Below, piece after piece: positions 32,320 through 43,316 of a DNA stretch of 64,000 bases. Origin of the DNA: Plectosphaerella cucumerina (lineage: Eukaryota > Ascomycota > Sordariomycetes > Glomerellales > Plectosphaerellaceae); contig JAGPXD010000001.1 of assembly GCA_020746995.1 (NCBI GenBank), positions 6,138,001 through 6,202,000 on the forward strand, read 5' to 3'. The notes under the pieces were generated by a model. The model ran no database searches. It had not been told where the DNA came from and saw nothing but the letters and a program-made list of their open reading frames with translations. Position 1 is the stretch's first letter, and the number at the start of each line of letters is the position of its first letter. Position numbers and translations under genes: made by a program.

Positions 32320-32365
32320 CTGTAAGAGTCAGCTTGAGGTCCGCCTGAGGTCAGGTCTCACTCAC
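32320..32365 (-). other. Probable 5' intron of the Cid1-like gene and upstream coding exon
   Basis: A 46-bp interval with GTGAGT donor, CTGAC branches and CTTACAG acceptor precedes the ATG at 32313. Splicing it joins the upstream frame ending in ETTATPE to LQMDPRLIGG in phase 0. The upstream frame has an ATG at 32569 (MGSVQCIIFAHRLGHSR), which would add 70 residues. The alternative is a spliced 5' UTR with translation from 32313. Confidence 0.5.
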
Positions 32366-32569
32366 TTCAGGAGTGGCGGTTGTTTCTGGCGATGCTGTCG
32401 ATGCAAAAGGGCCCGAGGGCTTGCTGGCAACTGCCCAACGAGGCTTTCGTGGAGGATCAGGTAGGTGTTGAGAAGAATACTGTGAGGTTTGTATCCATGG
32501 AGAGCGACCCGACCAGATGCGAGAATGTCCGAGTCTATGGGCAAAAATGATACACTGGACGGAGCCCAT

Positions 32570-33564
32570 CCATAATACTAGGTCCCAGACTTTGAGCTGG
32601 GGACGGTTCAAAGTTGGTGCCTTGCTGGTTGGGCGAATCGTTGTGGATATCGAGCTGCAAACGACTGACTGAGTAAACAAGGAGGAAAGAACTTGAAGGT
32701 GAAAGAACTGATCAGACACTGTGCATGCACTGGGCTGAAGGTACTATACGGGAAGGTTTGTGCTTGTGCAGTGCTTGTGTCCAGTGGGTTTGCACAGTGC
32801 CAAAGGTTCAGCCTGGTAGCGGCTTACTTACATAAGCCCCTTCTTTCTTGATTGCTAGGTATTGGGCTGCCGAAGTTTGGAATTTTGGGCAAGTTGAGTA
32901 ATCTCTTGACTTCGATTAAATTGTTTATTGTAAATAGTATTTTCGCCAGCTCCGAATGTCAATTGAGATGCGTGAGCCGAAAATGTTGAAACTGTCGGTT
33001 GAAGTTCAAGCCGCAGCTCAGATACCAGGCTCAGACGCATAACTGCATAAATAGCCCACCGCCTGCCTTTGTAGCCCATTCGGGCCTGAAGGCGCCCATT
33101 GTCCCGAGAAGCTCAGGCACCTCTTGTCCAACCAGTGAAGTGGGTGGGTCCTTTGTCGTCAGACACCACACGGGCTGGGCTGCAGCGGCACCTCAAGTTC
33201 CACCTTCCCTCGCGTCTTCTGCCTGGTCCTCCCATCCAACCTACAACCTCGCGATCCAGCTGCCTCTCCTCCATCTCCCGCCCGACGCCTAACGCCACCT
33301 TGCGTCGAGATCGCAAGAGGCTTTTGCGCCGAAGACCGAGGTCATTTCGACACATTTCTTCTGCGCACAGCGGAAGGAAGCAACCTCGACCTCAACACGG
33401 CGCTCATTCGTCAATCAGGCCCTCGAAAGCCGAAGCGACCGCGCGACTGCTGGTCCGTTCCTAGGCCATAGCGACAGAGGCCCCATCCTCGCCTTCTCGC
33501 GTCCTTACTCGGTTCTCCAACGACAAGCAACCGCGCATCTGCCTCTCCGTCTAGCCAGCCCACG
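32570..33564. promoter_or_regulatory. Divergent promoter region Cid1-like/TFIIF alpha
   Basis: About 1 kb between divergent genes. The middle (32840-33060) is AT-richer; the last 400 bp before the TFIIF alpha ATG are pyrimidine-rich leader-like sequence. No further gene was recognised. Confidence 0.5.
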
Positions 33565-35842
33565 ATGAGCGCCCCGCCGACTGGGCTGCCGAACGGGCAG
33601 GGCCGCCCCGGCGCTCCTCAGGATCCCAACGCCAGACCGCGTCCGCCACCCTTCAAGCGGAAGCCTCGCGCAGATCCAATGGTCGCGAGGAAGAAACCTC
33701 AGCCGAAGCCCGCTCCTGGCTCCTCTGCCGCCGGTCCCAGCCGATCGCAAGCTTCCGTCTCAACCCACCTCAGCCCGGAGGCTCAGACGACTGCCCTGCT
33801 ATCGAAGATCACCGAACATCGCGCCAAGGCAGCCGCCAATGGTGGATGGTCCGAGCCTAAGCCGCCGAACTGTCACGAATTCACGATTGTAACCACGAAG
33901 CGCGCTCTATTTGACGGCATCCGACACCATGCCATGAAGTTCCACTCGACGAGTAACAAGGATATCGACGTCACAAACCAGGAGGATTTCACGCGTCCCG
34001 TCACCCTCCAGCGCAGGGATCCCCGCCAGCCCGCGCCTGGTCGCGAAACCAAGCAGCCCGAGGAACCTCCGCCTGAGCCGAATGCCGTCGATGAGAAGGA
34101 AGCTGAGAGGATCGCCAAGCTCAAGGCTGAGAAGGAGGCGTGGAAGGCTGCCGAAGCTGCAAAGAGCGCGCCCTCTATGAAGGACCCCAAAGAGAGGGTC
34201 AAGCAGCCCAAGCAGGAGGAGAGGGGCGTCTCATTCTACCGCCAGCCCCGTAGCGCCCTGGAGAAGAAGCAGATGGACCTCCGTTACGAGGAGGCCCTCC
34301 CCTGGCACCTTGAAGATGCCGATGGCAAGAACGTGTGGGTCGGTTCCTATGTGGCCCCCATGTCTGAGACTCACGTCTGCTTGGTGGCCACGCACGACGG
34401 TAAATTCGCCATGGTGCCCATCGAGAAGTGGTACAAGTTTGTCGCCAAGCCCAATTTCGAGACGATGAAGCTTGAGGAGGCCGAGGCCCTCGCGAAGCAG
34501 TCCAATGGTATCTCGCGCTGGGTTATGCAGAACAGGGAGAAGCAGGCCAAACAGAAGGAGATGGACGAGACGCGCAGCTACTTCCACGGCCCGGCCCGCA
34601 TCAAGACGGAGAGCAGCACGTTCCGTAACGCCTCTCGGGAGGAGAGGTTTGATCACGACCAGATCGACTTTGAGGGCGACGAGTTCCAAGATGATGACGA
34701 GGCTCCCAACTTCGAGCCCGACAACGACGAGGACCAGAAGAACGCCGACGACCGCATCAGGCGCAACCAGCTCGGCGCCAACCTCTTCGGCGACGCCGAC
34801 GAGGGCCAGGTCGAGAAGGAGGAGCTGGAGCAGAAGCTGCTCGAGGAAATCAGGCGCAAGGAGGGCAAGAAGATGACAAAGGCCCTCATCAAGCGCGAGA
34901 AGGAGACTATCTACCAAACGGACGACTCGGACAGTGGCTACGACCCCTTCGAGTCTTCATCCGTAAGCAGGCGCGCAATCTGGCCGATTTTGATCCTATG
35001 CTGACCCGGACACAGAGCTCGGACGACTCGGATGAGGAGGCTGAGAAGGACAAAGAGAAGGAGAAGCAGGGTGAGGAGGGCAAGGAAGAAGACAAAGCCT
35101 CAAGCCAGGATCCCTCCGGCCTCAAGGGCGACGGCAAGGGCGACGCCGGATCCGCCAAGGGCACCCTGACACCTTCCGGCAAGCAGAAGCAAGTCGATGC
35201 CGCGAAGAAGGGCAAGTCCCTGAAGCGCCCGGGATCGCCAAACCTCTCTGAGTCGAGCGGCACCGAGAGCTCGCGTAAGAAGAAGCTGAAGAAGTCGTCG
35301 GGGGCCTCGATGCAGCCAAGCCGCTCGGGAACGCCTCTGCCGCCTGGCGCTGCTGGAAAGTCCAAGTCTGGCATGGGCTCTACGAGCGACGGCGAAGCCA
35401 CGGGCGGCGAGATGTCCGATGGCGCCCGTCAAAAGAAGAAGAAGCTCAAGCTTCTCGCGACGGGCACAGGGCCCAGGGGTACGCCCACCGGCTCGCGGGC
35501 AGGGAGTCCCGTCCCGGGTGGAGGTGGTAAGTCAATCCCTATGATCAGAGGAACAGCTCTTCCTACAAACGCATGTCCTAACCCATGTCTCCAGCCGGCT
35601 CACCCACCAGCCCCAATGCCCGCGCCGGCTCGCCCACCCAGTCGACGCCCATCGAGGTTGCAGAACTCCGGCGGATGCTGCCACCGCCCGGCGGCCCCGG
35701 CATCAAGCTCGGCGAGCTGCTCAAGGCTTTCAGCGGCCGTGTTGGCGACGGGCCCGGCCAGACGCCCAAGGGCGCTTTCATCGCCATGGTCAAGGCCAAC
35801 ACGACGTACGGACAGGATAAGGAGATGCGCCGCAAGGACTAA
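33565..35842 (+). CDS. Transcription initiation factor IIF, alpha subunit (RAP74/Tfg1)
   Basis: General RNA polymerase II factor that pairs with TFIIF beta in the preinitiation complex. Exons 33565-34962, 35016-35526 and 35595-35842 encode 718 residues; introns have GTAAGC and GTAAGT donors. The N-terminal part contains the dimerisation region, with FTIVTTKRALFDGIRHHAMKF and, further on, RQPRSALEKKQMDLRYEEAL, PWHLEDADGKNVWVGSYV and FAMVPIEKWYKFVAK. The centre is strongly charged, with an acidic DDDEAPNFEPDNDED run and Lys/Ser-rich stretches. The C-terminus IEVAELRRMLPPPGG...LLKAFSGRVGD...FIAMVKANTTYG is the RAP74 winged helix that contacts the FCP1 phosphatase. All family landmarks are present. 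Confidence 0.93.
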
Positions 35843-36006
35843 TGGTGTCCGTCGTGGGACTGAGACATGGCGGCTGCTTGTTACTATAGATGTTGAAATG
35901 CGCGAAGCAATACACAGCACGGCAGTGAGACGGGATATCCTGGTCGTGTGTACACATTGGATGCTGTCTTGCTGAAGCGGGTATCTTTCTCTCGTTCTCT
36001 CTGTCT

Positions 36007-37023
36007 TTACTCGTCCATCTGCCACGCATAGTCCAGCCCCTTGTTCCTCTCCCGCCTGTTGATGGCCTTGAATCTTTCCGCCTCGAAGCCCGTGCCCCTG
36101 TCCACGCCGTCCCAGCGGTATCCCGGCTTAATGCCGTACCGGTTCGGCGGCGCTGCACCCGCGTATATCGGCCGCCGCGCCTTACCCTTCTTCCCTGTGC
36201 TGGCCTTGCCGCCGCCGCTCGGCTCGGCCGCCGGCGTGAGGAACTGTGCCATGGGATCATTCCAGCGCTCCTTCTCCTTCAACTCGCGATTCATTTCCTC
36301 GTCATCAGCGGTCCGTGCAAACGACATGGTCTTTGCATCCTCGAGAGCCTCGCGACGCGCCTTGGCCTGGGCGGCCTGCACGTCGCCCTTGGGCGCAATC
36401 TTGGCCTGGCGCTCGCGCTCGCGCTCCTCCGCCTCGGCAGCTGCCCGACGAGCCTCGGCGCGGCGCATGGAGAGATCGACGCGGCGGCCCGTGGCGTCTC
36501 GGTACACCGTCTCCTCCTCCTTGTTGTCGCGCCGGTGGCGGGCGAACTCGGCGTCCTCCTGGGCCTTGCGGCGGGCCAGCTGGGCGGAGACGGCGGCGGC
36601 GGACTGCAGGCCGGCGTGGGTGCCGTCTGTCATCTTGGCGACGGAGGAGTCGTCTACCGCGGGCATCTCGTCGTCAAGAGCCTGGGCGGCGCGGGACTCT
36701 GCGGCGACGGAGGCGAGGACGGCATCGGCGGCGGCTGCGTCGGCGTCGTTCGGTGGTGTTGCTGATGTAGAGGGACCGCCGAGGGTCTTCCAGTTTGATT
36801 TCTTCGCGCGACGGAACTCGGCGCTCGTGCCTGAGACGGTCACGGGTCCGTCGGGGCCATCATCGGTTGCGGTTTTGGGTGTGGCCCAGGAAGAGTCGTC
36901 ATCGTCGGCGATGATGAGGCCGGAGGCCGGCGCGTCCTTGTCCTTGCGCTTGCGTTTCTTGGAGGGTTTCGGGTCTGCGACGAGATAGTTTTTTGCGAGG
37001 TAGTCGGAGAGGTTGGACGGCAT
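36007..37023 (-). CDS. cwc26: Pre-mRNA-splicing factor CWC26 (Bud13 family)
   Basis: Single exon, 338 residues. Bud13/CWC26 is a subunit of the RES complex of the activated spliceosome and acts in splicing and nuclear pre-mRNA retention. The start MPSNLSDYLAKNYLVADP with a following KKRKRKDKD nuclear signal is family-typical. ETVYRDATGRRVDLS is the hallmark motif near residue 170, and the C-terminus NRYGIKPGYRWDGVDRGTGF followed by RERNKGLDYAWQMDE matches the segment that binds the Snu17 partner. It is convergent with the TFIIF alpha gene (164 bp between stops) and divergent from TRS85. Confidence 0.93.
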   Translation of the reverse strand: MPSNLSDYLAKNYLVADPKPSKKRKRKDKDAPASGLIIADDDDSSWATPKTATDDGPDGPVTVSGTSAEFRRAKKSNWKTLGGPSTSATPPNDADAAAADAVLASVAAESRAAQALDDEMPAVDDSSVAKMTDGTHAGLQSAAAVSAQLARRKAQEDAEFARHRRDNKEEETVYRDATGRRVDLSMRRAEARRAAAEAEERERERQAKIAPKGDVQAAQAKARREALEDAKTMSFARTADDEEMNRELKEKERWNDPMAQFLTPAAEPSGGGKASTGKKGKARRPIYAGAAPPNRYGIKPGYRWDGVDRGTGFEAERFKAINRRERNKGLDYAWQMDE

Positions 37024-37873
37024 GGTTGGGGCGGTGGGCTGGTGTCTTGGGGAGGATGAAGCTGAGGTTGTCCTGCTGTTCTGGGGCCTGAACTCAATGG
37101 GCGGTTTAGCGGATCTGCGCCGGGATGACGTTCTGCCACTTTTTTGGAGCTGTTGAAGCTACAGGTACATCTGGTGATAGTCGCCTGTCGAAAAGTACCT
37201 TGAGTTATCTTGTCCCAAGCTTCGACGACAATGTGTAGAGAAGTACTCTACGTGAAACTTCAAACATCAATTTATGACTTCAGGATAACTCGACTAAAAA
37301 AGGCAAGTTTTTGTTCGAATGCTCAGAGCGTGGCTACTTAGCTGCCGTCAAAATCATAAATATAATTCGCATGTCCAGCAATGACATGCAGGGTTAGTGG
37401 ATCCTTCCCGTCCAGCGGCCAAGAACTTGAATTCCTGCAGGGGCTCATTGCACCTAACGGGGCACTTGGGCAGCTGCCGTGTGCCAAAGCAGCCTGGGCT
37501 CCCATTGTGACCTGTCGCGCAATTAACCAGCAGCGTCAAGGCACGTACGTCTCTTCCATCACCTTCGGAAGCCCGAGTCGTCCCGAAGGCTTCCAACTGC
37601 CAACACTGGATCGAAACCGAAGGTGTATCCTCACCAGACGCTCCTAAGCACCTGCCACCGTGGCCGACGACCAGTCCGAGAAACACCCTCCTGCCATCTC
37701 CGACATCCCCGGTTGGCTTCCTCATGACGACCTCGGCCTCAAGATAACAGCTCGACCATACGTCTCCAGCGATTCTGCATTTCTTCCAGCAAAAGAACCA
37801 CGCGCACTTGGCGCACACCTGATCAACCGTCAGCAGCCAAGTAGGCTGGCTGGCCACCAACCACGGCACACCG
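37024..37873. promoter_or_regulatory. Divergent promoter region CWC26/TRS85
   Basis: 850 bp between start codons. 37150-37380 is AT-richer with no gene. 37640-37873 is CT-rich leader-like sequence before the TRS85 ATG. No TATA box is obvious. Confidence 0.5.
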
Positions 37874-40219
37874 ATGCAGTCTCCGAGGCAAGATGCATCG
37901 CCCTCGGACTCGCTGGCGACCCTGCCCGCGGCAGCCTCTTCCGTGAGGCTCAATAAGCGACAGCCCGTCCTCGAGGGCCACCCCCTGTCCGAGTCCCAAG
38001 CGTCGCTCCCCTACCGACGCGCGAACCCCTCCGCCGCCACCCTCTTCGCTTCGACACAAACTCCACCGGGCTCCAGATCCATGTCCCCAGTCGGTGGGCG
38101 AGCCGGGTCTCCAGGGATCAACTCGCCCGGCTCCGTCTATGGCGGTGCCGCATCAAAGTCTCTCCTGGACGCTGCAGCCGACAGTCCCGGAGATCCTCTG
38201 AACCTACTGCTCAAGTCCTACGTCCCCCACATCGCCATCTACACGTCGCAAGACACGGCCGAGTTTGCGAAAGAGAAGGGATTCAGCAACGGCCTGTGGG
38301 AGCTGCTACGGCCCTTTGGCGAAAGGATCCAGGGGAAGGTGTCGATCAGGGACAGCAACGGATCGAGCCGAGCTTGGGAGGACTTTTCCGTCCGCTTCGT
38401 CGAGCTGGGAAGCAATATCGAAGCCCCTGAAATCGCCGCCAGCGGGTCCAAGAACCCAGCCTCGGTTGCTAACGGTATTTCGAAGAACAACGCCAAGGAG
38501 AGGAAGAGGCTAGAGGATGTCGAGGCCGTGGTTGAACGCCACTTAAGATATGCCGAGGACTCGATCCAAGGCATGCCGCATCACGGCCACCTTACGCGGC
38601 AGGGTCTCGACATCGAGGCCACTTCGCCGTACTACTCGCTATACATTCGACGACTGCTCTCTGGCATCCCTGTGTCGGCTCACGAGACGTTTGCGCATCC
38701 CGTCGCATGTGTCATCGCCATCAGCTCACGCAGCAAGAACCCCATCGATGAGCTGCGACAGCTCTACAACGAGACGCGGACAGGCAACAAGAGCGTTCCG
38801 GGATGGGTAGACGGCGAGTACCTGCGGTACTACGTCCTAGTTCACGACGAGGAGCGTGACGATATCACGCGGTCTATCACCCTGTTCGAGCAGATGAAGC
38901 GCCATCTGGGTCTGCACTGCCATCTGCTGCGCCTTAGGAGCAGTCAGAGCGCTGAGACGGATGATGACAGCATTCCTCTACCTCGGAGCGACTGGATGAC
39001 GGCCGAGGAGGAGCTGGCAGATATCCACCGGAGCGACTTGGAGGAAGACTTTGAGGACCCTACGAGACACATTTTCGAGTCGGACGCCACGGCCATCCGC
39101 ACTTTCATCCGCGAAATGGTCACACAGTCCATCATCCCCACCATGGAGCGCCATGTGTCTGTCTGGAACGACCAAGTTGCGTCTAGACGACGCGGCATCG
39201 CCGGGCGGTTCATGAACCTCTCGCGTAAATGGGGTGGCTTTGGTGGTTCACGATCGTCCACGGGCTCAGCAAGTGGGGGTGCCGACACGTACGAGGCGCT
39301 GGGGTACTACAAGCCCGAGACGTCCGAGGCCATCATGCGCAAGCTGGCCGATTTTGCCTTTATGCTGCGCGACTTCAAGCTGGCACACTCAACGTACGAC
39401 CTGCTGCGGTCCGACTTTCACGACGCAAAGGCGTGGAGATACCACGCCGCGACAAACGAGATGGCTGCGCTCAGCCTGCTTATCATGCCGCAGACCATGT
39501 CGTCGAAATCACGGACCGAGGCGCTGGATCAGATGCTCGACGCCGCGCTGTACTCGTACAACACACGGTGCAGCTCGCCCTTTGGCGCCCTTCGGGCCCT
39601 CACGCTAGGCCTTGAGCTCCTGCGTCTCCGCGGCGGCAGCGCTGTCGACGACGCCGCCAAGTGGGGGATCCGGCTGTTGGACTCCAAGACGCTGGGGCCC
39701 ATCGGCGACGGGCTGATGAAGGAGCGACTCGCCGTTTGCTACGCGTCCAAGGAAGGCGTCGGCTCAGGCGGATGGGGCTCGCGAACACGCAAGGCGGCCG
39801 TCTGGGCGGTGCTCGGTGCTGAGGCCTGGCTCCTGCAGTCCAAGTCGATCCAGGCCCAGCGGTGCCTCAACGAGGCGCAGCGGCTGTACTCGGACCTGCC
39901 GTCGCAAAACGGCGTGAGCAAGTTCGCCCTGGCAAACGACTTTATGTTGGGTCTGCAGGCGCATCTGGACCAAGAGCTGGAGCCGGCGACGGGCGGCGAG
40001 GGAGGCGATGACCAAGGTTCAGACGAGGCGGACCTCCTGGTTGACGAGGAGACGGAGGCCCTGGGCGAGGAGGCGGGGGCGAGGGCTAAGAGGGCCAGCG
40101 TCGTGGTGCGGCCGGGTGCCATGTTCGCGCTCGAGACGGCACCGCTGCATGAGGCGGCCACGTCGCCGCCGGCGGACAAGGATAACCGGGAGAGCTCTGT
40201 ACAGGATGACTTTGGTTAA
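37874..40219 (+). CDS. trs85: TRAPPIII complex subunit TRS85 (TRAPPC8)
   Basis: Single exon, 781 residues. Trs85 directs the TRAPP Rab-GEF complex to autophagosome formation and the Cvt pathway through Ypt1. The N-terminal 90 residues are Ser/Pro-rich. The conserved region begins near DPLNLLLKSYVPHIAIYTSQ and continues with FSNGLWELLRPFGERIQGKV and SVRFVELGSNIEAP. Typical later blocks are GWVDGEYLRYYVLVHDEE, HIFESDATAIRTFIREMVTQ, RFMNLSRKWGGFG and then LADFAFMLRDFKLAHSTYDL, where the TPR-like helical half starts. The acidic C-terminal tail is not diagnostic. The ATG at 37874 opens the frame with no better upstream start. Confidence 0.92.
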   Translation: MQSPRQDASPSDSLATLPAAASSVRLNKRQPVLEGHPLSESQASLPYRRANPSAATLFASTQTPPGSRSMSPVGGRAGSPGINSPGSVYGGAASKSLLDAAADSPGDPLNLLLKSYVPHIAIYTSQDTAEFAKEKGFSNGLWELLRPFGERIQGKVSIRDSNGSSRAWEDFSVRFVELGSNIEAPEIAASGSKNPASVANGISKNNAKERKRLEDVEAVVERHLRYAEDSIQGMPHHGHLTRQGLDIEATSPYYSLYIRRLLSGIPVSAHETFAHPVACVIAISSRSKNPIDELRQLYNETRTGNKSVPGWVDGEYLRYYVLVHDEERDDITRSITLFEQMKRHLGLHCHLLRLRSSQSAETDDDSIPLPRSDWMTAEEELADIHRSDLEEDFEDPTRHIFESDATAIRTFIREMVTQSIIPTMERHVSVWNDQVASRRRGIAGRFMNLSRKWGGFGGSRSSTGSASGGADTYEALGYYKPETSEAIMRKLADFAFMLRDFKLAHSTYDLLRSDFHDAKAWRYHAATNEMAALSLLIMPQTMSSKSRTEALDQMLDAALYSYNTRCSSPFGALRALTLGLELLRLRGGSAVDDAAKWGIRLLDSKTLGPIGDGLMKERLAVCYASKEGVGSGGWGSRTRKAAVWAVLGAEAWLLQSKSIQAQRCLNEAQRLYSDLPSQNGVSKFALANDFMLGLQAHLDQELEPATGGEGGDDQGSDEADLLVDEETEALGEEAGARAKRASVVVRPGAMFALETAPLHEAATSPPADKDNRESSVQDDFG

Positions 40220-40355
40220 GGGAAGGGCATGAGCGGGTATAGATTTAGATATTAATGAGCATTGTTTGAGGGCTGTCCGCTAGGGCGCCGGGGTTGATAA
40301 GAGCAAATTGGTCCAGACATTTCGTGATAGCCCCCCTGAAACTCATCTCACGTCT

Positions 40356-40746
40356 TCAAGACTGCTCAGGCGTCTTCTTGAAGACGAGATAAGGCGGTCC
40401 GACGGTGTCGTAAATGGCCACCTCGCGGGGCTTGATGAACATGGGCTCCGTGATGGCGAGGTACGGGGCGTAGTATTCCTTGGAGAGCTGCGTCTCAAGC
40501 AGCCATTCGCGGGAAGCGTTCCTAGACTGTTAGCTGGGCTACCGAGAAGGAAAGGGTAGTAGGGGCGCACCAGTTTTCGACCCAGGAGAGCTTGCCGGGC
40601 TCGTCGGGGGACTGGTAGACCTCGAAGAAGATGAGTTCTGGCTCAGCGACGACGAGGTCGAAGACGGGCTTGAAGGCTTCGAAGAAGGCGGTCTTGTTGG
40701 CTGGGTCGATGTAGATCGTTACGTGTAGGCTGAGGAGGGTGGCCAT
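40356..40746 (-). CDS. Small antibiotic-biosynthesis-monooxygenase (ABM) fold protein
   Basis: Exons 40746-40571 and 40521-40356 encode 113 residues; the 49-bp intron has a GTGCGC donor, CTAAC branch and GTCTAG acceptor. The beta-alpha-beta pattern MATLLSLHVTIYIDPANKTA, then FFEVYQSPDEPGKLSWVENW and NASREWLLETQLSKEYYAPY is that of dimeric alpha+beta barrel (ABM) proteins. The splice joint falls inside the conserved WVENW-NASREWL stretch. Such proteins range from cofactor-free monooxygenases to stress-related proteins; substrate is unknown. An upstream in-frame ATG at 40764 would add six residues. It is convergent with TRS85, with stops 136 bp apart. Confidence 0.75.
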
Positions 40747-41803
40747 GGTGCATGAGGGGAGCATGTAAGGGGCTTGGGAAGTTTTGGAGAGTAGGGAATT
40801 GTATTTGAGAGTGAGACATGCTGGAGGATGAGGGGTGTTGAACGTATTTATGATGGTTATAGATGTGCTTGGTCATGGCCAGTGGTTTACGATCCTTTGG
40901 ACATGGGGGATGCTCACGGCTGGTGGGGGGTTGATCGTGTCTTACATCCGCGTATCTGCCGGTAGAGTGAAAAGGTGTGCCTCGGTGAGACACTTGATCG
41001 CAAGCTGGAGAGACCTGTAGCCAATGGTGATCGGCCAGTCTGCATGGCTGCTGCAGATTGCTTCCTTGATCTCTGATGTGCATGGACGATACGGGTGTAC
41101 GACATCTTCGCTCGGAAACACCATGATCCCCTTTCTCGTTATTAAGTCCGAGGACATCAGCGCCAAGATACCGGTATGCCAATATGGCAGGATCTCGCAC
41201 GTTGTAAGCAGAGGTGAGCCATTGAGACCCATTTTATGAGAAGTCTTGTTCTCGGCACTGGTCAGGTTGTTTTTCCCCCTTGGTATGATGAACACGCATA
41301 TGGCCCTGCGGACTTTCAGTCTATTCGAACTGCAATCTTGCTGGCAATGCCTACCGCAGTGGAATACGGCGTCCCCATGGAAATATGTCAAAGTCCGGAG
41401 GATGCATAATATGGTGTCTGGCTGATGTTCCATGGTAAGAAGCTCTTCGCTCATTGAAGGTCCCTTGGTGAAGGCTAGTCTATCATTTTGACGCGTTCCG
41501 GAAACGCACTGTTACAAAGCTTTTACCTGATATGATTAAGAAACTCTGGATGGCGTCAGGGAATGTGCCTTGGTCGAATGTTGCATGTCACTGCTACGAC
41601 TGCGATTCTCCAGAGACATGCATGACATGCGGCAGTCGATCATTTTGTTGGGCCAACGGCTCATTGGCTGTCCATTTCGTAAGCATGTATTGATAACTGC
41701 ACCTCGTCGCGGGGTCCGTTCACATTCATTTATACGACAGCCTTCATCGCTCTGGTCGCTTGACCTTGATCGTCCACAGTTGCCCATTTCTGTACACCCA
41801 TTC
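40747..41803. other. Intergenic region between ABM gene and orphan gene
   Basis: About 1.06 kb, AT-richer than the genes around it. The minus frame 40942-41454 is open for 170 codons, but its composition is unremarkable and it has no motif; I do not call it. Nothing else is seen. Confidence 0.45.
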
Positions 41804-42694
41804 ATGATGGACCACCTAACCATGACCCAAAGCCTCCACATTGCGAGAATCCGGGCCTCGAACAGCATCGGACTACTCGAAAACTACGCACACCCGCACC
41901 GTGAACCATTTCCGACGTTCGAAGAGCTCCGCGGCGCCGGTAAAGAGTTGGACAGCATCATCCATACTATCAAGATGCTCGAGTCTTACGAGCCATACCT
42001 AGAGGTCATCCCCACGGAAACGCAGCGCCACGCTCTGGGGACTATCGAGGCGCTTCTGACAAACTGTGCTGAAACTCTTGATGCTTTCACAGAAAAAGTG
42101 CGGCGTTTCCTAACTTCCTGGGAATCGGCGGACCCTGCTGGACAGGACGGGTTGAAGCCTTACATGCAGTCACGCTTCGAGAGGAACGACATCGCCGCGT
42201 TGGGGGTTTTGTCGAGAAGCTACACGTCCGCCCTGACGATTGCATGGCTTCTCCTATCCAAGTTAGTCACCATTATCCTGGAAACGATCTTCGAGAAGAT
42301 GCTCGGGGTTCGTCCTCCATGCTGATCATCTTTTCCGAGCAGGGAAACTTCGGAGGAGAGGATCAACGGGGAACTCGCGGACAATATTGACACTTTGATG
42401 GATACCCTCGTCGGTCAATTGGAGGGACTCAAGCTTGCCGCGCAGGCTATCCAGGACGCTGGCCCCAGAAACCCGGCCGTCGAGGAAGGCATGGCGCGAA
42501 CGGTGCTGGCCTTGTCACTGTGTGGCGACGTTGGCGACGCGGCAGCAAATCTGGTTCGGGAGCATACATGTACTGAAATAACCATCTCTGTGAAGTTTCC
42601 TTCGATGGGGTTGTTTGGGGAGACAAGGTGCATAATGAGCAGCACAGAAGAGCTGGCCATTGCGAGAGGGCTCAAGGTTGAGGAGGACTCTTGA
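41804..42694 (+). CDS. Orphan helical protein, possibly HeLo-like/STAND N-terminal type
   Basis: Two exons (41804-42261, 42343-42694) encode 269 residues; the intron has a GTTAGT donor and GAGCAG acceptor and restores WLLLSK-ETSEERINGEL. Codon use is less GC-rich than in the housekeeping neighbours. The N-terminal two thirds are predicted helical: ELDSIIHTIKMLESYEPYLE, then GTIEALLTNCAETLDAFTEK and ALTIAWLLLSK. This layout (paired helices, an N-C-A-E-T-L-D-A-F helix, hydrophobic AWLLLSK) resembles the fungal N-terminal helical domains seen ahead of STAND proteins. No NACHT or repeat domain follows. I cannot assign a family with confidence. ATG 41807 is an equal start. Confidence 0.5.
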
Positions 42695-43316
42695 CGATGA
42701 TGTAGGGGGATGATGAGCAGCGTGGTGGATTGGAAGGGGATTTCAATGCCAAAACAGCTCTACATTCCATGATAGATGATAGACTGTAATATATTAATAG
42801 TATTACCACTATAGTGACATGAAAGTCGCAATACAAGGCAGTTGCTCGACATGATGGCCAGGAATAAGATGGAGATTCGATAGTGATCTGCCTTCACCTG
42901 TAGACAAGAGGGTATTCGCAGATACATTCCAAATGCCAAGTCCATGACAGCCAAATCATCTCCCATCACAGGGTCGAGCTGCCGAATCGCACGCGAATAA
43001 TTCGGCACCTCCCCCGATGTGACCATTCAGGGGTTCAAGTTCTTCATGCAGGCGTCGACAGGGGCTCCGGGCCAGACACTGGACAGTCCCGTCTGCCCGA
43101 CCCCTCATCGCCAAGACGACGACATCCCACGCCGCAGACACGTACGTGTTCGGGCGGGGTAGATTTTCGTCAAGAAAGGGAGCTTTCCGTCCGAGGAGCT
43201 GCTGCTTCGCTGCTGTTGAAAACATTCGTCCACCCAATCCCTCCACTTATCCCTTAAAATCCGCAAGATCGGCTGCATCGGAACACTGCATTTTCACTGC
43301 AAATCGAGTCATCGCA
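42695..43316. other. Intergenic region upstream of the methyltransferase gene
   Basis: About 620 bp. 42770-42960 is AT-rich. A CCACTTATCCCTTAAAATCC stretch about 75 bp before the methyltransferase ATG may serve as core promoter. No gene is seen. Confidence 0.45.

Noticed and set aside
40942..41454. 170-codon minus-strand open frame
   Set aside because: No motif, no splice support, and base composition of intergenic DNA. Could be a species-specific gene but I cannot support it.
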